In this document: positions 1 through 10,738 of the stretch, one piece after another
Numbering within the stretch: the stretch's first letter is position 1
Layout of the letters: each line of letters opens with the position of its first letter
Source of the DNA: Lithospermum erythrorhizon
Taxonomy: Eukaryota > Streptophyta > Magnoliopsida > Boraginales > Boraginaceae
Length of the DNA: 64,000 nt
NCBI GenBank assembly: GCA_019722365.1
Contig: JADFUC010001346.1
Coordinates: 1,054,001 to 1,118,000, forward strand
Direction: 5' to 3'
Translations under genes and position numbers: made by a program
The notes under the pieces: generated by a model
What the model saw: only the letters and a program-made list of their open reading frames with translations
What the model was told of the DNA's origin: nothing
The model's database searches: none

Positions 1-166
1 CTTATATTTTCTAAGCACGAGTAAACTTTCAACTTAATAACAATCTGATATCCAATTATCCGAGTTCTCCATTTAATGCATCAATATACAATTAGCCGAG
101 CAACCACTAAAATATACAGAGCAGTAGACTCTCACATCTCGAAAAATGCAATTAATAAAAACGAAC

Positions 167-295
167 CTGAGGCTGGCCGGGTGTAACTGTAATTACATCG
201 GTGCAGCTAACCATAAGCTCGGGGGTAAGCAACGGTCTAACGTTGACCGCAACTCGGACACATTGAGCTGCATCTTTCCCTTCACCGTTCTCCAT
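167..295 (-). CDS. KIN-4-type kinesin, first coding exon only (gene runs off the left edge)
   Basis: The exon starts with ATG at 295 and ends at a CAG|GT donor at 167, giving exactly 43 codons. The peptide opens with an acidic leader (MENGEGKDAA) followed by CVRVAVNVRPLL. That is the first beta-strand of a kinesin motor domain in the form used by plant KIN-4 (FRA1/KIF4/KIF21-like) kinesins. The following TDVITVTPGQPQ fits the same family, in which the next exon carries the FTFDHVYG-like stretch and the P-loop. Those lie outside the window; positions 1-166 read as intron. KIN-4 kinesins are plus-end microtubule motors, and KIN-4A/FRA1 acts in cell-wall deposition. The wording of the N-terminus reminds me most of KIN-4C, but 43 residues cannot settle the subtype. 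No motor activity can be judged from this fragment. Confidence 0.75.
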
Positions 296-1185
296 TTCAC
301 AACTCGAAAACCTTAATTATTTCAATACCGTTAAACAGAGGTATTCAGAGACACATATACAACATTTCACAAATGAAAAAAAAGAAATAATCAGGAACTG
401 TTATTAGATTACTCGGATTCGAAATTCCAAATGGTAAAAATTAACAAACTTGGCGACCTTAATCGACACCCGTAACTTTGATTTGAATCTAAATTATCAA
501 CTATTAAAATTTTGGTACACAGATACTTGAGTTTAAAATCTAAAAGTCAAGTATCAAAACTAAAAGCTAGATAATTTTTTTGGATGGGGGTATAATTTTT
601 TTATTTTTAATATAATTGCAGTAAAATATTATTGGTAAGTTAAGATGTATGTACCTAATTTAACAAAATTTGAGATTGAGCCAAATGAAAAAGACTGATT
701 TGATTCAGATAGGGTTTTCAAATTATTGTAATGAGGAGAAGGGCGCTCAAAGAAATTCAAATTTGTAATAGGGAAATGGGCATATGCTCTGTTTGGTTGA
801 TGATAGATTTCTTTTGGTTCGGTGTTGCCTATCTTTAGGCGTCATGGCGTCTGGTCAATTTTTTGAGCGTTTAATCACCTCATTTCTAAAAGATTGTCCA
901 GAAACTTTTCGGCTTTTACAGTATTTAAGAGAAAGTCGACAAAGTCATATTTTTTCTATTTTACCCTTACACTCAATTTTTAAGTAAATACTAAAGTAAA
1001 CACTAAAATGACATTTAATATAGAGTACGTTTAAATTTTGAACTGTGCAGTGATGAACTCTCCATCAGTGAGTAAATATTCCTAAAAATTACCTCACCCC
1101 AACCACAAACTTGAGAGATGAAGGCGGCGATGATATCGATTCAACGAAAAAATTTCATTGATTCGAATTTAATTTCATAAATGAT

Positions 1186-1340
1186 TGATTACTCGATTAG
1201 TTTTGGCTTTATTTTTTAATTGATTACTCGATTAGTTTTGACTTTGTTTTTTAATTGATTACTCAATTAGTTTTGACTTTATTTTTGAATTGATTACTCA
1301 ATTAGTTTTCGCTTTGTTTTTGAATTGATTACCACATCGT
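1186..1340. repeat. 35-bp tandem repeat, about 4.4 copies
   Basis: The phrase TGATTACTCGATTAG and its variants start at 1186, 1221, 1256, 1291 and 1326. The period is therefore exactly 35 bp, and copies differ by a few substitutions. The last copy decays after TGATTAC. It is non-coding and has no neighbouring gene that would use it. Confidence 0.85.
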
Positions 1341-2239
1341 ACTTGCAAAAGCAAGAAATTCATAACAAAAGTTATGTTCCTCGTTGTAGTAGTGCGACCA
1401 AGGTTTGATGAACTAGGAGATGTATTGTTTGACGGGAAGATAGGGATATTTCCTTTTACTTTTTGAAGGCCTCCGAAAGGCAATCGGCTTGATACGTTAG
1501 AAACTAAAATAAATTCTTTGCGATGCTTATGAAGATGTGTCAAGAACTTGGATGATTGAGAAGGTTTTGCCTGCAATTAGATAAAAATGGCCATTGGGCG
1601 GCGGAGCTCTACGTTTTTATTCAGGGAATAACACCCGTCCTCACATTAAACCCGGATGATAAGTTTCTTGAGCAGTATCGATAGCTTTGACGATGGAATT
1701 GACATTCATCCTCAAAAGCCAGTCTGAGTGAATGTTCTTGATTTGGGTTATTTCCGAGCAATTGATACGTTTGTTATCAAAAGCGCCGAAATATCGATGA
1801 ACTTTATTCTTGTTGTCAAGAATCATTCTATCAATTATCGGCGCAATCTACAAAAATCGAATTGTTAGCAACTTTAATCACCTTGTCTTCGAGGTTTTGA
1901 AATCTTGTGGACGTAATGATTTCAAGATCCCTCATTCGAGCAAAAAAAAAAATGGAGAAAGAAAGGTAAAACTCGCTTTTTAAAGTTTGGCATGTAACAA
2001 TGAGCTTCTACAAAAGGCAAACGACCATCTTCTAAGTTGACAGGGTCAAGATCTGAAAGAATAGATAATATATGGTAGATTTCATTATAGGAGAGATCCT
2101 AATCTTTCTACATCAGTCACCAATGTAATATAGGAGTACTGTATACATCAACAATGGTACTCTGGCATTCGACTAAAGATTGTATTGTTTCAATATAGGA
2201 GTATTTCAAGGTCTACAAGAACAATAAAAAAATTTGAGT

Positions 2240-2580
2240 TTCACAAGAAAATTCTCGAAACCGAGGTCGAAATTTGTCGAAAATAAAGTTTTGGGGTCGA
2301 AATTTGTAATATCAATTGATTAGAAATTTGTAGAAGATGAAGTTCGAGATTGAAATTTCTCGAAATGAAGTTAAAATTAGAAATATGAAGAAGTTCGAAT
2401 TTAATTTATGAAAAATGAGTTTTTGAATTAGAAATTAGAGTAGAAAATGAAGTTCCAAACCAAAATTTGTCGAAAATGACGTTGCGGGTTGAAGCTTGAT
2501 TTGAAAATGAGGTTCTGGCTAGAAATGGACCGAGAATATGGTTTTGAGTTGAAATGGGTGAAAAATGAGGGAGGATGATA
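2240..2580. repeat. Degenerate tandem repeat around a GAAATTTGTCGAAAATGAAGTT-like core
   Basis: Variants of a purine-rich phrase built on AAATTTGTCGAAAATGA and GAAGTTCGA recur about every 35-45 bp. They are imperfect and drift in spacing, so only a decayed minisatellite is claimed. Open frames through this block are low-complexity and not credible genes. Confidence 0.5.
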
Positions 2581-3934
2581 ATTTTAATGATGAGGTATTT
2601 TGTAAGCCATCAAAATTTGGTCAAAACGGGACTAGTTTGGAACATTTAAAAATATCTAAGTGGGCCGATCTTTTAGGAGCGAGGAGGGAGATGATTTGCC
2701 ATATTCTTTGTAAACTCACTTCTGGCCCAATCGAAGACTCTGGATTATTTGGGGTACAATCTGTTGGTGCTTTTACCACTATCTTATGTTCATGCGGCAA
2801 ATAATTATCACTTAACCGGTAGAAGGATTTATGTTCTGAAATAAATTATTTAAATATGGGAATACCTATCGTAATTTGAAATGGGAAATTAGAGATTGTT
2901 TTTGAAGCCCGTGATTTTTTTCATAAGCAATCTACATTTGACGCCTCTCCAAATTAAAGAATAATCACTATACATTTTTTAACTTTCCACCATGTATTCT
3001 TTTAAATAAATTTGATTATTGCATTCATACTATCTTTGTCATATATTTTATTTCTAGAATTATTGGAATCCAAAGTTATTATCAACAATATACGTTATAT
3101 TATATTTGTAACAAGTTTAATTTAATTTGTTAATGAAATTTAATGTGTTATCAATTTTTTAAATAAACACCAATTAAACAAAAAATTAATTTGCACTGTC
3201 AACGTTTGTGCATCAATAGCTAGTTACTAAATCGATGATAACCATTAGATTAAACTTTCATGAGATATTGGGGAAGTAACCGTTATTTTTTTAAGTTGCT
3301 ATGAATGTACATTACTTTTTTCCCAACTTAGCAGAAATTGTAGTACCGAAATTGGGCTCAGTCAATTTTGATTTATAGATTTATGATATGTTTGGACTGA
3401 GATGAATCAAGATTCAAGGGTATGACATTCTGTTAAAATTAACCTACTAAAGAGAAATCGAGATGAATCATGTGAATGCATTAAATTATCGTTTGGATAT
3501 TATTAATATTGACCAGGTGAATGCATTATTCCCATTTTGAGGGTGAATAATTTTAAGTTAAATATAGATCATCCTAGGTGAATATAAATAAATTCATTTT
3601 ATTATGTAAAATAATTTTTTAAAATCCATTATGAGATATTAATCTTGTTTCTCTGGGATTCAGCTCCAAAAGCAAACGGACAATCTTATACACATACCCA
3701 AATTATATTTTAATGAGAAGCCAAAATGAGCCCATTTTTGCTACCAAATAGCAAGCTACTTTGGTTCTTCACAGCTAAAATAAGGGGATAAAATAATAAT
3801 TTAAATACAGAAACACTATTTGGATGTGTATCAAAACCCATAACAGCTCAGAAATCAAAGCCACTCCACTCCACCACCACCTACCACCTCTTCCACACCA
3901 ACGATTTCTCACTCCACATTTCCACTCTCTCTAC

Positions 3935-4876
3935 ATGGACAATCACACGTCAACGAGCCGAGCCGAAGCCGAGCGCCTATTGGGCCTAGCCGAGAGACTC
4001 CTAACCAACCAGGACTTATCCGGCTCGAAACACTTCGCTATTTTAGCTCAAGAAGCCGAGCCGTTACTCGAAGGCTCCGATCAAATCATGGCAATAATCG
4101 AAGTTCTCTCGGCTTCCCAAACCCGACTCAATAACCAACCGAATTGGTATAATATTCTTCAAGTCGACCCCAAAGTCAACGATTTTGAGTTTATGAAAAA
4201 ACAATATCGTCGATTAGCGCTTCTTCTTCATCCTGATAAGAATAAATTCGCGTTTGCTGAGTCAGCTTTTCATCTTGTGGCTGATGCGTGGAGCGTTGTT
4301 TCGGATCCGGTTAAGAAATCGGGTTTTGATAATGAATTAGGGTTAAATTTTACCAAAATTGATTTGGAACAGTCGAGAATTCGTAATCAAAATGAGATCC
4401 AGAATCACCATAATGCCGCCGGAGATAATTTTCCGATGCGGCGGGATACTAATTCAAGTGTTATTGGTGGAGGTAGCTATAGTAGTACACCTAAGAAGAG
4501 GGGGAGGCCTAAAGGAAGTGTGGGGAAAGGGCCTCGTAAAGTTGGTGGTGCTAGCTATAGTAGTACACCGAAGAAGAGGGGGAGGCCTAAAGGAAGTGTG
4601 GGGAAAGTTGGTGGTGAACGGGAGTTGACTATTTGGACAGGGTGTCCATATTGTTATAGTTTGTTTGAGTATCCTAGGAAGTACGAGGGGTGTTGTATGA
4701 GATGTGTCAAGTGTAAGAAGGGGTTTACGGCTGAGGGAGTTGGGTTTGAGCCGCCCGTGGTGCCGGGTAAGGAGGAGTATTATTGTGGTTGGGGGATGTT
4801 TCCGATGGGATTTACTGCTGCGCCGGGGATGCCGAAGAAGAAGAGGGGTAGGCCTAGGAAGAATCCACTTCCTTAA
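3935..4876 (+). CDS. Plant J-domain (DnaJ-like) co-chaperone with AT-hooks and zinc ribbon
   Basis: This intronless frame encodes 313 aa from the ATG at 3935. An upstream in-frame ATG at 3824 would add 37 residues that look like translated leader, so the MDNHTS start is preferred. Residues 1-60 form the helical N-terminus typical of this plant family (EAERLLGLAERLL). The J-domain spans about 69-134, with WYNILQV and the HPD motif at 99-101 that stimulates Hsp70 ATPase. A basic, serine-rich linker carries KKRGRPKGS twice (about 187-195 and 213-221), which are AT-hook-like minor-groove motifs. A zinc ribbon follows (CPYC at 237-240, CVKC at 257-260), embedded in the WTGCPYC...FEYPRKYEG signature of the family. 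The C-terminus ends with a third basic hook (KKKRGRPRKN). Family knowledge suggests a nuclear Hsp70 partner; DNA binding is inferred from the hooks only. Confidence 0.9.
   Translation: MDNHTSTSRAEAERLLGLAERLLTNQDLSGSKHFAILAQEAEPLLEGSDQIMAIIEVLSASQTRLNNQPNWYNILQVDPKVNDFEFMKKQYRRLALLLHPDKNKFAFAESAFHLVADAWSVVSDPVKKSGFDNELGLNFTKIDLEQSRIRNQNEIQNHHNAAGDNFPMRRDTNSSVIGGGSYSSTPKKRGRPKGSVGKGPRKVGGASYSSTPKKRGRPKGSVGKVGGERELTIWTGCPYCYSLFEYPRKYEGCCMRCVKCKKGFTAEGVGFEPPVVPGKEEYYCGWGMFPMGFTAAPGMPKKKRGRPRKNPLP
4476..4607 (+). repeat. 78-bp-period in-frame duplication inside the J-domain gene
   Basis: A 54-bp block at 4476-4529 recurs at 4554-4607 with a single base difference (CCT versus CCG, both proline). 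The offset is 78 bp, or 26 codons, so the reading frame is kept and the SYSSTPKKRGRPKGSVGK segment is doubled. Near-identity, including at synonymous sites, points to a recent duplication or gene conversion. Confidence 0.9.
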
Positions 4877-7800
4877 GATAATTTTCATCCCATTTATTGC
4901 CTTGTTTTTGTTATTGTAGATTAATTAGATTTTACTCCCTATAAATTTGATAACAATGTCACTTCTTATCAAGGCATAAAAGGGAAATCATCATTTTCTT
5001 CTTGTTTTAGCAGTTTTAAGTCATCTTCTTATGAATTGTGATTCACCAATTCACCCAGCTCGATGGCCGATTCTCAGATACCTTAGTTCAATTATCAGTT
5101 ATCGACTTATCACCTAGTGTAAGCCTCAGCTAATAGCATAGCTCGATTGCTCATTTTTTCCCCTACCGGACCCGGGACTCCAATTTCGATAGTACAAATA
5201 GTCATTTTTCCCCGAAAACGACTTCATTTTAATCTATTTTCTTTTGAAAACCTAGACCGTGACATCATTTTTAAACCTACCAAAGAAGATTCAAAACATC
5301 ATTACATCATAAATCGGTAACTTAGAATCTAAATAACAATCAAAATTGACAAATGGCAGTACAAAAATGTACATTAAAAAAACAATATAAAAATGTACAT
5401 TAAAATAATCAATTTTTCTTATAGTTTTAGGAATATTGAAATAATACTAGTAGTGAAATTGAGATACGAATGTATTATTAATATTTGAGTTGAAAATGAT
5501 TAAGAATAATATGCTTGAGTTACTAAAACCCATAACATTATTTAAATTCAACTAATATAGAGTGGGGTGTAAATGAAAGTTCGATTGATTCGAGTATTCG
5601 GTTCGAAAAAGAAAGTTACATTCGAGGCTCGCTCGGAGGATCAGCTATAAAATTGATATTCGGCCCGAATTGAAGTAGAGAGCGATTCGAAATAACCAAC
5701 TGTCCTAAACCCTTGGTCCAAAATATTATACTAGACCTAGAATGGGATATAGAGCCAATACATACGGTTTGGTCCATATATTAACCATTTATTCATTTTA
5801 ACCCCCCAACCATTTGACCCAACATATAAGCCCCAGGCCCCAAGTATGAGCCCAGCACCACAACTTTTACTATTTAGTCCAATAGACTTCATCTAACCTC
5901 GGTTTTGCCCCTCTTCCATCTTTGACTACAGTACCAGACATCATCCATCAAAATTAAACTAAAGCAATGAAGGAAAACATCGATTACAAACAACTCAAAA
6001 CAAAAATAAAAAAGATTTACTATGAAGCATTACTACATAGATTCTCCTATTAGTTAAGCACTCTCAATAAGAAATAGTTGACAACCTAGACATTTACTTG
6101 AAAGATTCATTTTGTCACCACTCACCACTCACCAATTACAGAAGATCCTCTTCATGTCTATCGTTTTGGTGAGGAACCAGAATAGATATGTTAGGCCCAT
6201 CTGTATGCTTACTCATTATTCCCCAGATAAACTTTATCAATCAACCCATGCATGCACTTGCAACTGAACAAATAAACACAAAACAACTTGATTGTCACGT
6301 GCTTTAAACCTACATGTCAGCGGCCTGTATTAATTACCCTAATGTCTTAATAAAATTGAACATGTTCAATCATTGCCTATGTCACAAGCTTCTTAGTAAA
6401 TTGCAATAATGCAAGATCGTAACGGCTTGAAGGGTATTTCTTTTATAAATAATTTAGACAGTATTTCATAATTTTTTAAATATTCTTGTATTCATAACAA
6501 AGATGAATGGTAGTTTTGATGATAAAATTATTCGATTCGGGAGGAATCTTTAGAGATTCGCGTAAATATCATGCTTTTATTTTAGGATCTTTCTTTGTGG
6601 TTGAGGCCCAAGGAGGTTTGAGTCTTGGCTAAATCCCATTCTCTCTTTAGTGGAGGATGAGATTGTCAAGTGGATAAAATGCTTTTTGTCGGTACTACAT
6701 CCCTTGGCTCACGGGTCTCTCGGGATTGGGATGGATCATTCAGGAGGTAGTTTTTGAACATGCCCCGCTCCGCACTTGAGTAGGTATTCTTGAGGTGCCT
6801 TCTTGAATTATGTTCTCATTGGTATTCTTGAAACCGGGGGGGTTAGGGTATCTGAGCGGCGGCCAAAGTCGTCAGCGGCCATTTCCGTCACAAGTTAGTT
6901 CAGTGTTTATAATGAGCAGTTGAGTTCGGTTTAGCATTCGCGAAATGAAGATAAGCGATGGGTATTTATAGGAAATCTTGGAGTCGGAAATTAAAAGCTA
7001 AGATGTGAAGCGGAAATGTCCTTGTCTTAAGACTTTGAATTAATCATGATTTGGCTTACACGTAAATGAAATTTTGGGCGGGTGAATCTTCGCACATAAT
7101 GGGCCTTTGATCAAGCAGAAAAGCCAATGTCCGATATATCAACTCATTTGTTGCTTGAAAAAATATTGGAGCTAGCTGAAATATTGAAAATCTTACGCAT
7201 GAAGTGGAGCCTACCTTGCATATTATTGCATATCAAAGTCTGTCCACTCGTGTTTATTAGCTTAGTTGCCAAGCTCATTCACCTCCCTAATCCTCAATAA
7301 TTAACCCTTTCTTTTCAGAAAACTCTGTGACCTTGGATTTTATCCTATCAATGCAAGTTGAAGAATAGAAAGACACGTACCTAGGTTGGAACAAATGAAA
7401 AAGCGTAAAAACTTATTGGCAGACAAATCCTTGAACTATTACATAATTTTTATGTGATTGTTAAGTATTGTCTTATAGAGGCATTTCATGGGGCCTGTGG
7501 CTTTCTTTATTATCTAGCATTCTTGGCATACAGGCATAATTTTCATTCAAAATATATAGTAAGCGCTTCCTTGAAATGCTTACCAAAGCAAAATATCCAA
7601 CTTCCATGAACAAGAATATGGGTGGGGATTGAGCTACCCCAGAGGAGCAGGGGAATTTGGGTAAAAGTTTAGAGTACTAAAGGTCATTGAAACTCTTATA
7701 ACAAAATGATTATATTACGATAAAATTATTTGCTCACTGTATCTTTTAAAATATAAACTATTTAAAATAATGGCTTTTCTTTTTAGCATGCTTGACACTC

Positions 7801-9787
7801 TCCCATTTATCACAATCCCACCCCCAATTTGCACCACCACCATTGCTGTGAGGGACGGAACACGGGGCAGGGGACACCTGCCCCTATAATTTGAATAGTT
7901 AGAATATATAGTATATATCGTATGTAAATGACAAGTATATCTGTAGCGCTATTGGTAGAGAAGTACTCCTAATGCACGGATGGCGCGGTCGTTTGAGCCC
8001 TGTTATTGCCATTTTTAATGAAATTTTACTGTAATGGTCATTTTTTCCTCTTTTTTATTCATTTTTTTTTGTTTTGCCCACCCAATATTTATTTTAAATT
8101 TTTTTTGCTCCCTCTCTTTTCATCCTGCTTCCGTCCCTGCCCCTCCACCCCCAACCCCAGCTCAGATCTGGAGAACAGATTTGGTCCCCTTCTCCTCCGA
8201 TCTGCACACCTCCGGCGACCCTTGCAGCAACTTCGGTAACCTCCTCACAGCTCCGGCGGTCTTCTCCAGCAGAAAATGGGTGGGGTGGAAAAGATTAATT
8301 AGTTTGGCTATTTGGGAATTTGAGTTGGAAAAATATGAGATTTGTGTAGTATCTGAGATTTGTGTAGTATCTTGTCCTGGACATTAAATCTGGGTCAATG
8401 TTCTATGACAATTTACTTAGGAACAGCCCAAAAGTTAATGAGCTTTTCTAACCTTTTCAATATGCTTCAAAAATTGAAGATTTGGGTTCGAATTTGGTGA
8501 TGTGATGCTAAAACGAGTGACGAAATGCTTCGTAACGAAATTTGATCTTAAAAATGAAATGCTGAATATGAAGTAAATGGGAATGAATATCTCCAGAGAT
8601 CGTCAAGAGGTTTATCCCCAACTTCTAGAGTTGGTGATGCTGTAATAAAGAAGTGGTGGGGGGCTGAGGTGGATTCGAGATTGGTAATGGGGGATGGAGA
8701 CTGTAGGGTGGGGTGTGTTAAAGAATAATGAGAGAGTTATTTTAATTTTATATTTTAATCCTTATATTGAAGTGTTGTATTATTATATTAGAGCCAAAAT
8801 AGTTAATTTTAATGTGTGTGTCGTTTATTATGTAATTTAGAGGTGAAAAAATTAGGAGGCCGTCTTGAGGTCAAAGAATAGTTCGCCCAAGCGTATTAGA
8901 AATTATCTTTATATATAATTTAGGGGTGTGCCAAGCTTAAATGTGCTATTGCAACCTCCCATTAAGCATGACGTTAGATGAAGATAGAATTGATCGAATT
9001 TTGAAAAATAAATTTAGACAATAATTATGTAGAAATAATGAGTCAAAAGGCTACTAGTTGATGAACATGCAAAACATCTCGAGGTTGAATTTCATTTAAG
9101 ACGACCGAACCGGGTGTATTAGTTGAATCATCTCCGCACTTTGGCAAGTAGCAATAATGTTATACTGATGAGTACATATTTTGTACTAGAGTTGTGTTCA
9201 TTATTATGAATTATACGAAAATAAAAGACTTGATCCTTCTTAAGTATATATATATTATATACTAATGAAGGATGAGATAAGACTTAGAACGACTAAAAGT
9301 TCACTGAGAGATAGATACAAAGAGAGTAGTGAATGTCTATCTATCATTTATTTTACCATATGCAATACACATGCCACACTAGTTTGTAATTGACATTTTT
9401 TATACAGTTGTAACTCAAAACTAGTTGAGCCAATACCCTATTGTCTCCTTATACCACTAATCTATATATCACATCATTATTATTACCCTTATATTTCCAT
9501 CCATTTTTAGACATTTCATACATTACACCACAAAGAACAATTCAAATTGATAACCTCACAACCACCCAATCACCCCCCCTCCCCTAGTATATCTTATAGT
9601 CCACTATCAATATTTATTTCTTCATCTTCATTTCCTCTTAGGATCAATATTTATTCATCTTCCTTTATTTCCTCTTAGGATACCTTGTTCTCAAACTCAT
9701 TGATTCATTATCTTGCTGGGTACACCTAAGTTATTTTGCACCAAATTCAACTAAATATACACCAAAGAATCCTCTAATAATAAATCA
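4877..9787. other. Long intergenic region with scattered transposon fragments
   Basis: No gene is supported. Near 5563 the sequence GGGGTGTAAATGAAAG followed by TCG-rich text resembles one end of a hAT-type MITE like the complete one at 36579-37196; no partner end was found. At about 7942-8001 a TAGCGCTATTGG phrase and a GTTTGAGCCC phrase are spaced like A and B boxes of a tRNA-derived SINE, but no tail or target duplication is visible. The stretch 7850-8400 has open frames on both strands that look like low-complexity shadows. The AHL promoter and leader should occupy about 9200-9787. Confidence 0.5.
9607..9681 (+). repeat. 37-bp direct duplication in the AHL 5' leader
   Basis: A pyrimidine-rich block beginning TCAATATTTATT and ending TTTCCTCTTAGGAT occurs at about 9607 and again at 9644, an offset of 37 bp. 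The second copy has small changes. It lies about 110-180 bp before the AHL start codon, so it is probably transcribed leader or core promoter. Confidence 0.75.
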
Positions 9788-10738
9788 ATGAAAGGTGAAT
9801 ATCTAGGAGAAAAACAAGGTCACCATCATCATACAAACCCCAACAACATGTTTTCTAAGCTTCAACAACAACAACAAACTCAAACTTTCCACCACCAAGC
9901 ACAACCCACCTTCCACAACCCTTTCCACATCGCCACCACCACCACCACCGCCCAAAACTCCGAAGAAGCCGACAGCCTCAGCCCCACCACCACTTCAACC
10001 ACTCCCAACACCACCTACAACAAAGAATCCTCACTAAACAACCCCTCCTCCCACGACGGAGCCACTATTGAAGTAGTCCGTCGACCTCGAGGCAGACCAC
10101 CAGGATCCAAAAACAAGCCAAAACCACCCCTTATCATAACCCGAGAACCCGAACCCTCCATGAGCCCCTATGTTCTTGAACTCCCACCAAACATAGACAT
10201 AGTTGAAAACGTTCATTGCTTTTGCAATAAACGTAACATTGGTTTATGTATATTTAATGGATCAGGTAGTGTAACTAACGTAACACTTCATCAACCATCT
10301 TCACCACCAGGAGCCACCGTGACTTTTCACGGCCGTTTTGATATATTATCCATTTCCGCCACCATATTGCCTAATGCTAATAATAATAATGGTTCGAATT
10401 TTACGATAACATTAGCTGGTCCACAAGGACAAGTGTTTGGAGGGGCAGTTGAGGGTTCGTTAGCATCGGCCGGGACCATTTTCTTGATTGCTGCAACGTT
10501 TAATAACCCGACTTATCAGAGGTTACCACTTCTTGATGATGAAGGAGGAAATGTGGAGGTTTCGGGTGGTGGAAATGAGGGGCAGCGACGCCACTCGCCG
10601 CCGGATGTGTCCGGTGGTGGAGGGAGTGGAGATGGTGGAGGAGGTGGTGGAGGGGGTGATCAAATGGGAATGTATGGTTGTAATTTGGCGTCTGAAGTTA
10701 TTTGGGCTCCTACTGCTAGGCAGCCTCGGAATTATTAG
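9788..10738 (+). CDS. AHL17: AT-hook motif nuclear-localized protein, AHL17-like
   Basis: This intronless gene encodes 316 aa. The N-terminus (MKGEY, then MFSKL and poly-Gln/His/Thr tracts) resembles the AHL17/AHL28 branch. The AT-hook lies at about 98-114, with the RPRGRPPGSKNKPKPP form of type-I hooks. The PPC/DUF296 domain spans about 126-247 and holds the GRFDIL hexapeptide at 182-187, a conservative variant of the family's GRFEIL trimerisation/interaction motif. A glycine-rich stretch follows at about 259-290, and the end carries EVIWAPTAR, matching AHL17-like C-termini. Family role: minor-groove binding at AT-rich DNA, formation of AHL homo- or hetero-trimers, and repression of growth or timing genes. 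The symbol means closest match by recall, not proven orthology. Confidence 0.9.
   Translation: MKGEYLGEKQGHHHHTNPNNMFSKLQQQQQTQTFHHQAQPTFHNPFHIATTTTTAQNSEEADSLSPTTTSTTPNTTYNKESSLNNPSSHDGATIEVVRRPRGRPPGSKNKPKPPLIITREPEPSMSPYVLELPPNIDIVENVHCFCNKRNIGLCIFNGSGSVTNVTLHQPSSPPGATVTFHGRFDILSISATILPNANNNNGSNFTITLAGPQGQVFGGAVEGSLASAGTIFLIAATFNNPTYQRLPLLDDEGGNVEVSGGGNEGQRRHSPPDVSGGGGSGDGGGGGGGGDQMGMYGCNLASEVIWAPTARQPRNY

Larger units (their letters stand above)
296..3934. other. Intergenic region without a supported gene
   Basis: This stretch separates the kinesin start from the J-domain gene. It should hold the kinesin promoter and 5' UTR near 296-700 and the J-domain promoter near 3600-3934. Short open frames exist, for example at 784-987 and 2565-2804, but they match no family I know, have no splice partners and lie among repeats. 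Two tandem-repeat blocks (1186-1340 and about 2240-2580) are listed separately. A 20-odd-base stretch near 3808-3830 resembles one near 53609-53630, which suggests a shared dispersed repeat. Confidence 0.6.

Noticed and set aside
4359..4919. Arg- and Val-rich frames overlapping the J-domain gene in other frames
   Set aside because: They are shadows of the real J-domain, AT-hook and zinc-ribbon frame.
8034..8387. 117-aa frame with a hydrophobic start
   Set aside because: It arises from a T-rich and C-rich low-complexity stretch, with two overlapping frames equally open and no domain.
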